The notes below the pieces were generated by a model that saw only the letters and a list, made by a program, of their open reading frames with translations, was not told the origin of the DNA and searched no databases. Both the position numbers and the translations under genes were made by a program. Positions 14,717 to 24,930 of a stretch of 64,000 nucleotides of DNA are shown piece by piece (the first letter of the stretch is position 1; each line of letters starts with the position of its first letter). Source of the DNA: Modestobacter sp. DSM 44400. GTDB taxonomy: Bacteria; Actinomycetota; Actinomycetes; Mycobacteriales; Geodermatophilaceae. The stretch covers positions 1-64,000 of the forward strand of contig NZ_FNOZ01000017.1 of NCBI RefSeq assembly GCF_900107175.1, in the 5' to 3' direction.

Positions 14717-15280
14717 ATGGCCCTCCCGTTGACCCTGCTGCTCGTCCGGCACGGCCAGAGCGAGTGGAACGCCGCCGAGCTGATGCAGGGACAGACTGCC
14801 GACGTCCCGCTCACCGAGCTCGGACACCAGCAGGCGGCCGCGGCGGCCGCCGAACTGGCCGAGCTGGCCCGGGCCGGATCCGGGCCGGGCGCGTTGGTAT
14901 CCAGCGACCTGCGCCGGGCGGTGCAGACCGCGGAGCACTGCGCCAGGAGCACCGGACTGCCGGTGGACACCACGCCGGCGCTGCGAGAGCAGGGGTACGG
15001 CGTGCTCGAAGGCCGCCCGTCCCGGGAGCTCTGGGACCTCGTCGACTGGACCGACCCGCACTGGTCGGCCGAGGGTGGGGAGAGCCTGGCGCAGCTGCAC
15101 GCCCGGGTCGCCGGGTACCTGGCCGCGCTCAAGGCCGACCCGCCCGCTCCGGTGGTGGCACTGGTCACCCACGGCGACACGATCCGCGCCGTGCTGGCCG
15201 TCGTCGCCGGCCTGGGGCCGGACCAGCTGCCGGCCGTCACGCCGCACAACGGCTCGGTGACCCGGCTGGTGCTGACATGA
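14717..15280 (+). CDS. cobC: histidine phosphatase, probable alpha-ribazole-5'-phosphate phosphatase CobC
   Basis: A 187-residue member of the phosphoglycerate-mutase-like superfamily. The phosphohistidine motif is LLVRHGQSEWN (His near residue 13), followed by SSDLRRAVQTAEHC, REQGYGVLEG and the second His in VALVTHGDTIRAVL. Standing directly upstream of cobU and cobS, it very likely removes the 5'-phosphate of alpha-ribazole phosphate or adenosylcobalamin phosphate in nucleotide-loop assembly. By sequence alone a general phosphatase cannot be excluded. The stop overlaps a coupled 80-codon frame that leads to cobU. Confidence 0.8.
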   Translation: MALPLTLLLVRHGQSEWNAAELMQGQTADVPLTELGHQQAAAAAAELAELARAGSGPGALVSSDLRRAVQTAEHCARSTGLPVDTTPALREQGYGVLEGRPSRELWDLVDWTDPHWSAEGGESLAQLHARVAGYLAALKADPPAPVVALVTHGDTIRAVLAVVAGLGPDQLPAVTPHNGSVTRLVLT

Positions 15281-15519
15281 GCGCCGCAAAGGCGACGGTT
15301 GAGCGAGCATCGCAGGGAGATACCCAGAGCCGGCAGGCTGCGAGCATCGCAGCGAGATGCCCGGAGCCGCCAGGAAGCGAGCGTCGCAGCGAGCGCCAGC
15401 GAGCGAGGAGCGGAGCGCCCGCAGAGGCGATTCATGTAGTCGAGCGAGGAGCGGAACGACCGCGGAGGCGACCCGTGTCGCCGACCGAGGAGCGGAACGA
15501 GACCGGAGCCGAGCAATGA
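15277..15519 (+). CDS. 80-residue coupled frame made of GAGCG-type repeats between cobC and cobU
   Basis: ATG 15277 overlaps the cobC stop (ATGA) and TGA 15517-15519 overlaps the cobU start (ATGA), so ribosomes could pass from cobC to cobU through this frame. The DNA is a degenerate repeat: variants of GCGAGCATCGCAGCGAG, GCGAGCGAGGAGCGGAGCG and CGAGGAGCGGAACGA occur six or so times. The peptide is correspondingly rich in Ser, Glu, Arg and Ala (ERRSERQRARSGAP) and is unlikely to fold. I treat it as a repeat-derived coupling spacer more than a functional protein. Confidence 0.35.
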   Translation: MSAAKATVERASQGDTQSRQAASIAARCPEPPGSERRSERQRARSGAPAEAIHVVERGAERPRRRPVSPTEERNETGAEQ

Positions 15520-16082
15520 GCAGGGTGCTCGTGCTGGGCGGCTCCCGGTCGGGGAAGTCCGCGCACGCCGAGTCGCTCGTCGCCGGCCGGGACGACGTCG
15601 TCTACCTCGCGACCTCCAGCGGCGACCCGACCGATGCAGAGTGGTCCGCTCGCATCGCCACGCACCGGAACCGGCGCCCGGCGGGCTGGACGACGCTGGA
15701 GACCACGGCGCCCTCCGAGCTGCTGCGGCGCGGCACGGTGCTGATCGACAGCGTCACCACCTGGGTGGCCGCGCTGATGGACGAGACCGGCGTGTGGGAC
15801 ACCGCCGAGGCGGCCGGCGCGCACGCGGCGGCGGGCCCGGGGGGCGGGGAGGCCGAGGCGCTGGAGCGGTTGGCGGCCCGCTGCGACGCGCTGATCAACA
15901 ACTGGGTGATGACCCCCGCACACGTGGTCGCCGTCAGCGACGAGGTGGGCCTGGGCGTGGTGCCGGAGACCCGGGCCGGGCGGCTGTTCCGGGATACCCT
16001 GGGCACCGTCAACCAGCGGCTGGCCGCCACCGCCGACGAGGTGTGGTTCGTGGTGGCGGGGCTGCCACAGAAGTTGCGATGA
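15516..16082 (+). CDS. cobU: adenosylcobinamide kinase/guanylyltransferase CobU (CobP)
   Basis: CobU phosphorylates adenosylcobinamide and transfers GMP to give adenosylcobinamide-GDP, the activated substrate of CobS. The 188-residue protein has the P-loop VLGGSRSGKSAHAES at the N-terminus, YLATS, the IATHRNRRPAGWTTLE segment (with the His that accepts GMP), a Walker B-like VLIDSVTTWVAALM, and the C-terminal VAVSDEVGLGVVPETRAGRLFRD that is characteristic of the family (split here by the family's usual G-x-G-V-V-P-E core). ATG 15516 is fixed by the glycine-rich start. It overlaps cobS by ATGA and both the preceding spacer frame and cobC are coupled to it. Confidence 0.95.
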   Translation: MSRVLVLGGSRSGKSAHAESLVAGRDDVVYLATSSGDPTDAEWSARIATHRNRRPAGWTTLETTAPSELLRRGTVLIDSVTTWVAALMDETGVWDTAEAAGAHAAAGPGGGEAEALERLAARCDALINNWVMTPAHVVAVSDEVGLGVVPETRAGRLFRDTLGTVNQRLAATADEVWFVVAGLPQKLR

Positions 16083-16849
16083 GCCGACGGTGGTGGGCCG
16101 GGCCGGGTGAGGCGTTCGCTCTGCTGAGCATCGCCCGTGTCCCGGCAGCGGCCTCGGCCCGCGGGGTGCTGCCCTGGGCGCCGCTCGTGGGCCTGGTGCT
16201 CGGCGCGCTGGCCGCCGCGGCCGGCTGGCTCGGGGCCCGCTACGCAACTCCACTGGTCGGCGCGGTCCTGGCCCTCGCCGTGCTGGCCGCCCTCACCAGG
16301 GGCCTGCACCTGGACGGGCTGGCCGACACCGCCGACGGGCTCGGCCCGCTTCGCGGGCGGGAGCGCGCCCTGGCGGTGATGCGCGCCGGGGACGTCGGGC
16401 CGTTCGGCGTGGTGACCCTCATGCTGACCCTGCTGCTGCAGGCGGCCTGCCTGGCCGCCCTCCTCCCGATCGACGGGGGCTGGCTGGCGCTGCCGGTGGT
16501 GGTCGTCGGGGCCCGGCTGGCGATGGCCCGCACCGGGCTGCGCGGGGTGGCGATCGCCGACGGCTCGTCACTCGGGCAGGCCGTGGCCGGCACCGTGTCG
16601 GGTGCCTGGCTGTCCGCCGCGGTGGTGGTCGCGGCTGCGGTCACCCTCGGCGCCGCTGGGCTGCTCGGCCTCAGCTTGACCGGCGGCGGCCAGCTGCTGC
16701 TGGCCGTCGTCCTCGGGTGGGCGGCCGCCGAGGCGCTCTACCGGCGCGCTCGGGCCCGGCTGGGCGGGGTCAGCGGTGACGTGATGGGCGCGATGGGCGA
16801 GGTGACGACGGCGGCCGCTCTCCTGGCGGCCGCCGTCCTGCTCAGCTGA
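16079..16849 (+). CDS. cobS: cobalamin synthase CobS (adenosylcobinamide-GDP ribazoletransferase)
   Basis: CobS joins adenosylcobinamide-GDP and alpha-ribazole (phosphate) in the membrane, the last assembly step. The 256-residue protein is an integral membrane enzyme with about six hydrophobic segments. The conserved metal-binding stretch is GLHLDGLADTADGLG (around residue 78), followed by RERALAVMRAGDVGPFGV. The C-terminal GGVSGDVMGAMGEVTTAAAL is the second family motif. Start overlaps cobU (ATGA). The pair forms an operon with cobC. It is followed, in the other direction, by a small gene and a MoaD-like gene. Confidence 0.95.
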   Translation: MSRRWWAGPGEAFALLSIARVPAAASARGVLPWAPLVGLVLGALAAAAGWLGARYATPLVGAVLALAVLAALTRGLHLDGLADTADGLGPLRGRERALAVMRAGDVGPFGVVTLMLTLLLQAACLAALLPIDGGWLALPVVVVGARLAMARTGLRGVAIADGSSLGQAVAGTVSGAWLSAAVVVAAAVTLGAAGLLGLSLTGGGQLLLAVVLGWAAAEALYRRARARLGGVSGDVMGAMGEVTTAAALLAAAVLLS

Positions 16850-16861
16850 TCGCCGCGCCGG

Positions 16862-17161
16862 TCAACGACGCTTGGTGAGCGAGCCGAGCAGCCTGCCCAG
16901 CCCGCCGGAGGCTCCGGCGCCTCCGCGCCCGCCCGCCGCACCGCGCGTCGTGCGACCGGTGCCCATGCCGCGGCGGCCGGCCGCAGGGCGACCGGTGGAC
17001 CGGCCCGCCCGGCCTGCTTTGCCCCCACGCGCCGCTGTCTCCGCCGTGCCCATCAGCTTGCCGAGGATGCCCATCCCGCCACCGTCCTCCGCGATCCCGG
17101 ACAGAACGCCCGATGCGCTCACGACGCGCCCCTCAGGCGGCGTGGCGTCGCCCTCAGCCAC
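16862..17161 (-). CDS. hypothetical Gly/Arg/Ala-rich protein
   Basis: A frame of up to 99 residues from GTG 17161, which overlaps the end of the MoaD-like gene. The N-terminal third contains a short plausible amphipathic part (GVLSGIAEDGGG, MGILGKLMGTAETAARG); the rest is a basic Gly-Arg-Ala tail ([20 protein letters not shown]) ending in GRLLGSLTKRR. Third codon positions are GC-rich as in real genes. A shorter form starting at ATG 17074 is possible. No family is recognised. The basic tail could bind nucleic acid or membrane. Its reality is uncertain. Confidence 0.4.
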   Translation of the reverse strand: MAEGDATPPEGRVVSASGVLSGIAEDGGGMGILGKLMGTAETAARGGKAGRAGRSTGRPAAGRRGMGTGRTTRGAAGGRGGAGASGGLGRLLGSLTKRR

Positions 17162-17438
17162 CAGCAACCGACTGGATGACCATCACCTCCGCGCTCGGCG
17201 GCACCGCCGTCGCCAGCCCGTCGGCGCGGCGGACGTCCTCCCCGTCGACGTAGACGTTCACGTGCCGGCGCAGCGCCCCGGTCTCGTCCCGCACCCGCCG
17301 GTCGAACACCGGATGGTCCGCCGCCAGCGCGTCGAGCAGGGCACGCACCGTTCCCGGACCTCCGAGGTCGACGTCGACGGCGGTGCGGCCACCGGTGCAG
17401 TCGGCCAACAGCCTGGGGAGCAGCACCCGCACGGTCAC
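17154..17438 (-). CDS. MoaD/ThiS-like ubiquitin-fold sulfur carrier
   Basis: A 94-residue beta-grasp protein that ends in Gly-Gly (VMVIQSVAGG), the hallmark of MoaD/ThiS sulfur carriers activated by adenylation of the C-terminus. The start VTVRVLLPRLLADCTGGRTA and the PGTVRALLDALAADHPVFDR helix match the family, as does HVNVYVDGEDVRR. GTG 17438 has a strong ribosome site (GAGGAGG). No moaE, moeB or thiG gene lies nearby. Instead it sits 97 bases downstream of a BNR-repeat gene on the same strand, so the two may share a pathway. What it delivers sulfur to is unknown. Confidence 0.8.
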   Translation of the reverse strand: MTVRVLLPRLLADCTGGRTAVDVDLGGPGTVRALLDALAADHPVFDRRVRDETGALRRHVNVYVDGEDVRRADGLATAVPPSAEVMVIQSVAGG

Positions 17439-17516
17439 GCGTCCTCCTCGCTGTCCCCCGCAAGCGGGAGGAGCCCCCAGCTCGTCGGCTCCGCTGCCGG
17501 CGGTGCTGTGTCCTCG

Positions 17517-17540
17517 CGTGACCTCGCAAGCTCGGTCACG
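17517..17540 (-). terminator. short hairpin at the end of the BNR-repeat gene
   Basis: CGTGACC (17517-17523) pairs with GGTCACG (17534-17540) around the loop TCGCAAGCTC. It overlaps the BNR gene's stop codon. The loop shares the CTCGCAAGCTCGG text of the terminator repeat family noted after cobIJ. No U-tract. It could attenuate transcription between the BNR gene and the MoaD-like gene. Confidence 0.35.
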
Positions 17541-18615
17541 GCAGCACCGCGGCGCGCACGCAGAGCACGTCGGGCAGGTGGCCGGCGACCTGGGTGAAGG
17601 TCTCCCCCTCGTCGGCGCTGGCGTAGACGTCGCCGCCGCGCGTGCCCAGGTAGACCCCGACCGGGTCGCCGGCGTCGACGGCGGCGGCGTCCCGCAGGAC
17701 GGCGTTGAACTCCACGTCCGGTAGACCGGCCGACTGCCGCCGCCAGCTGGACCCGGCGTCGTCGCTGCGGTGCACCGCAAGTCGACCCTCTGGCGGGATC
17801 CGCTCGCCGTCGGCCACCAATGGCACCACCCACACGGTGCCCGCCCGGTGCGGATGGGTCAGCATCACGAAGCCGAAGTCCGCGGGCAGCCCGTCAGCGA
17901 TGGAGGTCCAGGTGTCGCCGTCGTCCTCGGTGCGGTAGACGCCGTGGTGGTTCTGCGCATACAGCCGGCTGGGGGCGACGGCGTCGCGGGCGATCTTGTG
18001 CACGCACTGGCCGAACTCCGGCGCCGGGCCGGGCAGGAAGTAGGCGGAGATCCCGGAGTTGCGCGCCGCCCAGGAGTTCCCGCCGTCCCGGCTGCGGTAG
18101 ACGCCACCGGCGCTCATCGCGACGTGCACGGTCCCGTCCGGCCCGGGCGCGACGGTGTGCACCGCCGCGCCGCCGCCCCCCGGCTGCCACTCGGGACGGT
18201 GCGGGTGGTCCCACAGGCCGCGGTTCAACTCGAAGTGCTCCCCGCTGTCGGTCGACTGCCACAGCGAGTGCGGCTCGCAGCCGGCCCAGACCACGCCGGG
18301 CCGGTCGGCGGAGTCCGGCTGCAGCTGCCAGATGCGTTCCACCGCCCCGCCGGTGTCGGCCGGGAAGCGGATCGCGCCGTTCTCCGGCTCGGTCCACGTC
18401 GCGCCCAGGTCGTCGGAGTGGAACACCGTCGGGCCCCAGTGCTCCGAGCGCAGGCCGACCATCAGCCGGGTACGCCCACCGCGGGTGTCGATGCCGATGC
18501 TCGGCACCTCGGTCATCAGGAAGTGCGGCTGCGAGAGCGACCAGCTCCGCCGGTCCTCACTCGTCGCGAGCCAGAGCCCCTTGCGGGTGCCGATCGCCAG
18601 CAGTGTGGTGTCCAT
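17536..18615 (-). CDS. BNR/sialidase-fold beta-propeller protein
   Basis: A 359-residue protein with five or more BNR/Asp-box repeats (S-x-D-x-G-x-x-W): HSDDLGATWTE, QSTDSGEHFE, RSRDGGNSWAA, RTEDDGDTWTS, RSDDAGSSWRR and ASADEGETFTQ, spaced about 45-60 residues apart. They indicate a six-bladed propeller of the sialidase/YCF48/photosystem-assembly kind. There is no signal peptide, so it is probably cytoplasmic, and the sialidase Arg triad and nucleophile Tyr are not evident, so glycosidase activity is doubtful despite the usual name. ATG 18615 begins the first blade (LLAIGTRKGLWLATS). It precedes a MoaD-like gene on the same strand. Confidence 0.8.
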   Translation of the reverse strand: MDTTLLAIGTRKGLWLATSEDRRSWSLSQPHFLMTEVPSIGIDTRGGRTRLMVGLRSEHWGPTVFHSDDLGATWTEPENGAIRFPADTGGAVERIWQLQPDSADRPGVVWAGCEPHSLWQSTDSGEHFELNRGLWDHPHRPEWQPGGGGAAVHTVAPGPDGTVHVAMSAGGVYRSRDGGNSWAARNSGISAYFLPGPAPEFGQCVHKIARDAVAPSRLYAQNHHGVYRTEDDGDTWTSIADGLPADFGFVMLTHPHRAGTVWVVPLVADGERIPPEGRLAVHRSDDAGSSWRRQSAGLPDVEFNAVLRDAAAVDAGDPVGVYLGTRGGDVYASADEGETFTQVAGHLPDVLCVRAAVLP

Positions 18616-18658
18616 GCACCAGTAGACCGCCGGGATACGACGAACTCATCGGCCCCGT

Positions 18659-22324
<3,666 letters not shown>

Positions 22325-22339
22325 GGAGTGCCTCCCTCG

Positions 22340-22475
22340 GGGTCCGCGCCCCGGGTCGTCGGACACGGCAGCCGAGGTGTCTGGCTCTCCCGGTTCCCCG
22401 GGTCACGGTGGCGGGACCGCGCCGGGTTCTCACCGGCTTCCCTGCTGCACTGCCGTGCTGCCCGCGACCGTACCG
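22340..22475 (-). promoter_or_regulatory. cobalamin riboswitch controlling cobN
   Basis: On the minus strand this leader reads GGGAAGCCGGTGAGAACCCG, then CGCGGTCCCGCCACCGTGAC (B12 box, about 22397-22421) and later GGGAGAGCCAGACACCTCGG before CTGCC. These are the conserved blocks of the cobalamin riboswitch in correct order. The flanking CGGCAGTGCAG and CGGCTGCCG arms can close the outer stem. The switch ends about 20 bases before the cobN start, so binding probably hides the ribosome site or ends transcription. The stop codon of the histidine-kinase remnant lies inside it. Confidence 0.93.
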
Positions 22476-23275
22476 GTCGCTGCCGGTGATGGAGTTCCGG
22501 CACCGTCCGTGCCTGCGGCCTGCGGACCGCCGAGCGGCAGGCTCAGCCGGAAGCGGGCGCCCGCGGCCGCGGGCAGGCAGACGACGTCACCGCCGTGCGC
22601 CCGGGCGAAGCCGCGGGCGATGGACAGGCCCAGCCCCGCCCCTCCGTCCCGGCTGCGGGCGGCGTCGAGCCGGACCAGACGGTCGAAGATGCGCTCCCGC
22701 TCCGCCGGCGGGACGCCCGGGCCGTCGTCGCCGACATCGACCTCGGCCCGGCCGGTCGCGGACCGGACGACGACGGCGACGTGCCCGTTCGGTCCGGCGG
22801 CTCGGACCGCGCTGCGCAGCAGGTTGTCCAGCACCTGGGTGATGCGGTCGGCGTCCACCCGTACGTCGACCGACTCTCCCTCGACCGTCACGGCTGCTTC
22901 ACCGGTCACCAACCGCCGGGCGCGGCGCTCGGCCAGCGACCGCAGGTCCACATCGGTCAGGTCCAGTGCCGGGCCGGATCCGGCATCGAGCCGGGCGACG
23001 TCCAGGAGGTCGGCGACCAGCCGCCCCGAGCGCGCCAGCTCGCGGACCGCTCCGGCCAGCAGCTCCTCCCGGCGCTCCCGCGGGGGGTTCGTCCGCAGGA
23101 CCGTCTCCACCGAGGCCCGGACCGCGGCCAATGGGGTGCGGAGCTCGTGCGCGGCGTCGCTGAGCAGATCCCGCATCCCCGCCTCGGCCCGGCGGGCCTG
23201 GTCCTCGGCGCCGACCAGCTCGTCGAGCATGTCGTCGAACGCGGAGGCGGTCCGGCCCAGCTCGGTGCCGGGGCG
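22430..23275 (-). pseudogene. sensor histidine kinase, 5'-truncated remnant
   Basis: From 23275 down, the minus strand encodes the end of a HAMP-type linker (TELGRTASAFDDMLDELVGA), the HisKA helix with the phospho-acceptor SDAAHELRTPLAAVRA, and a full HATPase domain: N box VLDNLLRSAVRAA, G1 VDVGDDGPGVPP, F box ERIFDRLVRLD and G2 GGAGLGLSIARG. Nothing upstream in that frame encodes a sensor, membrane segment or start: the text changes abruptly at about 23275 and the next 300 bases look like part of a different gene on the other strand. No response regulator is adjacent. The catalytic half is intact but the gene is probably dead or only translated from an internal start. Confidence 0.7.
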
Positions 23276-23605
23276 GTCCGGGGTCTGCTGGGTGCAGCCG
23301 GACTGGCGGCGGCGTTCGGGCTGACGATCGCGGCCGGGGCGTCCTCCGGCCCGGACGAGGGCAGCCAGGCCACCAGCTCGTCGACCGCCGTGGAGTCGCC
23401 GTCGGGTGCGAGCACCGCCCCGACGCCGGGCAGCGACGCGCCCAGCGGCCGTCCACGGTCCGAGGCCCCGTCCGCAGGCACGCCGCCCGGCGGCGGACCG
23501 CCGGCCCGGGGCGTGCCGCAGCGGCCGCGGAACGGCCTGTCGACTTCTTGGCCAACCAGACCAACCAGCAGTACGGTGCCGGGATGGGAGTTCTGGAACC
23601 GGTGA
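23276..23605 (+). pseudogene. fragment of a membrane/secreted Ser-Pro-rich protein
   Basis: Immediately beyond the histidine-kinase break, the plus strand reads as coding text without a start: a hydrophobic helix (GLLGAAGLAAAFGLTIAAGA) followed by a Ser/Thr/Pro/Gly linker (ESPSGASTAPTPGSDAPSGR). Third codon positions are mostly G or C, as in real genes here. The frame runs into the antitoxin start region and stops at 23605. It looks like the middle of a gene for a membrane-anchored protein whose two ends were lost by deletion. No family can be named. Confidence 0.3.
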
Positions 23606-23832
23606 ATGTCTACGAGGCCAAGACGCAGCTGTCCCGGCTGATCGACCGGGCACTCGCCGGCGAGGACGTCGTCATCGCCCGCTCCGGACGGCCGCTGGTG
23701 CGGCTGGTCCCGGTGGGACATCCAGTTCCGCGGCGGGCTCCCGGCAGTGCGCGCGGTCAGATACACATGACGGACGACTTCGACGAGTTGCCGGCGGAAC
23801 TCGCGGCAGCCTTTCGCGGCGAACTGCCGTGA
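23584..23832 (+). CDS. Phd/YefM-type antitoxin of a VapBC-like pair
   Basis: An 82-residue antitoxin with the Phd/YefM DNA-binding start EPVNVYEAKTQLSRLIDRAL, EDVVIARSGRPLVRLVPV, then a flexible acidic end (MTDDFDELPAELAAAFRGEL) that would wrap the toxin. ATG 23584 begins at the conserved N-terminus; an ATG 36 bases earlier is possible. Its stop overlaps the toxin start (GTGA), the usual coupling of these operons. It should neutralise the PIN toxin and repress its own promoter, which must lie in the decayed sequence upstream. Confidence 0.9.
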   Translation: MGVLEPVNVYEAKTQLSRLIDRALAGEDVVIARSGRPLVRLVPVGHPVPRRAPGSARGQIHMTDDFDELPAELAAAFRGELP

Positions 23833-24203
23833 GGCTCCTGCTCGACACCCACGTCCTGCTCTGGTGGCTGGACGGCGATACGCGCCTGACGGGCGAGGCG
23901 ACGGAAGCGATCGCCACCGCGGAACTCGCCGTCGTCTCGGCCGCTTCGTGCTGGGAAATCGGCATCAAACAGGCCATCGGCAAGCTCTCCGGCCCGGCCG
24001 ACGTGGAAGCAGAGATCGCGGACAACGGCTTTACCCCGCTGTCCATCTCCGCCGGCCACGCGTTGGCCGCCGCCCGCCTGCCTGACCATCATCGGGATCC
24101 CTTCGACCGAATGCTCATCGCACAGGGGATCGCCGAGGGGTTGACGGTCGTCACGCGGGATCCCCGGTTCGCGGAGTACGGCGTACCTCTCCTGACGACC
24201 TGA
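23829..24203 (+). CDS. PIN-domain ribonuclease toxin (VapC-like)
   Basis: A 124-residue PIN-domain toxin starting with GTG in the antitoxin stop. Acidic residues of the active site are visible: Asp in RLLLDTHVLLWWLDGD, Glu in SCWEIGIKQAIGKL, Asp in LPDHHRDPFDRMLIAQ and the late Asp in VVTRDPRFAEYG. Such toxins cut tRNA or rRNA when the antitoxin is degraded. All four acidic positions are present, so it should be active. The pair lies between gene remnants, as often seen with mobile toxin-antitoxin modules. Confidence 0.92.
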   Translation: MRLLLDTHVLLWWLDGDTRLTGEATEAIATAELAVVSAASCWEIGIKQAIGKLSGPADVEAEIADNGFTPLSISAGHALAAARLPDHHRDPFDRMLIAQGIAEGLTVVTRDPRFAEYGVPLLTT

Positions 24204-24230
24204 TCCGCAGCCGGCCGCCGGACGAGTCCG

Positions 24231-24737
24231 TCAGACGCCGACCTCGACCAGGTCCAGCACGAAGACCAGGGTGGCGCCACCGGGGATCGGGCCCTGGCCC
24301 TGCGCGCCGTAGCCGAGATCGCTGGGGATGACGACCAGCCGGCGGCCGCCGACCCGCATGCCGGTGATCGCCTGCTCGAAGCCCGGGATGACCTGGCCGG
24401 CGCCCAGGGTGACCGGCAGGGTCTCGTCGGCGCCGCGGCGCCAGGAGGAGTCGAACTGCTCACCGGTCTCGTAGAAGGCACCGACGTACTTCACCGCCAC
24501 GGTGGCGCCGTCGACGGCCTCCGGCCCGGAGCCGACCACGATGTCACTCACCTGCAGGTCGCCGGGCGGTGGGGCGTCTGCCGGCGGCACCTCGGGCGCG
24601 ACGCTCAGGTCGGTGGAGATCCCAGCGGCCGGCTCGGCCGTTGCCGTCGGGGACTCCTCGTCGCTACCACCGCAGGCAGCGAGCGACGCGGCGACGAGCA
24701 GGGCGAGCAGTGCCCGCGGGGCGGTGCGGCGGATCAT
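24231..24737 (-). CDS. FKBP-type peptidyl-prolyl isomerase lipoprotein
   Basis: A 168-residue exported isomerase. The N-terminus MIRRTAPRALLALLVAASLA with the lipobox LAACGG (Cys near residue 21) marks a lipoprotein. An acidic linker precedes the FKBP domain (about 62-168), which begins QVSDIVVGSGPEAVDGATVAV and includes YETGEQFDSSWRRG, GQVIPGFEQAITGMRVGGRR, VVIPSDLGYGAQG and the ending LVFVLDLVEV. It should speed proline isomerisation of proteins outside the membrane. AGGAG lies nine bases before the ATG. It stands alone, convergent with vapC. Confidence 0.95.
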   Translation of the reverse strand: MIRRTAPRALLALLVAASLAACGGSDEESPTATAEPAAGISTDLSVAPEVPPADAPPPGDLQVSDIVVGSGPEAVDGATVAVKYVGAFYETGEQFDSSWRRGADETLPVTLGAGQVIPGFEQAITGMRVGGRRLVVIPSDLGYGAQGQGPIPGGATLVFVLDLVEVGV

Positions 24738-24930
24738 GGGGAGGTCTCCTGGCCGAGCAGCTGCTCGAGTCGGGGAACGACGGGGCGGAGCCCGTCGCGG
24801 TCGGTGCGGTCGCGGTGGACGGCCCTCCGGACAGTACTGAACGGCGGCGTGTGGCCACCTGGTTGCTGGCTGAGAGCAGGAGGTCGAAACTGCTGATCAT
24901 GAACTCCACCGCGCGCACCGAGCACCACCG

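Noticed and set aside
15285-15515. Repeats between cobC and cobU considered as a CRISPR array
   Set aside because: Units are short, degenerate and overlapping, with no unique spacers and no cas genes; they keep an open coupled frame.
17536-18615. BNR protein considered as an active secreted sialidase
   Set aside because: No signal peptide and no visible Arg triad or nucleophile Tyr; only the Asp-box propeller repeats are supported.
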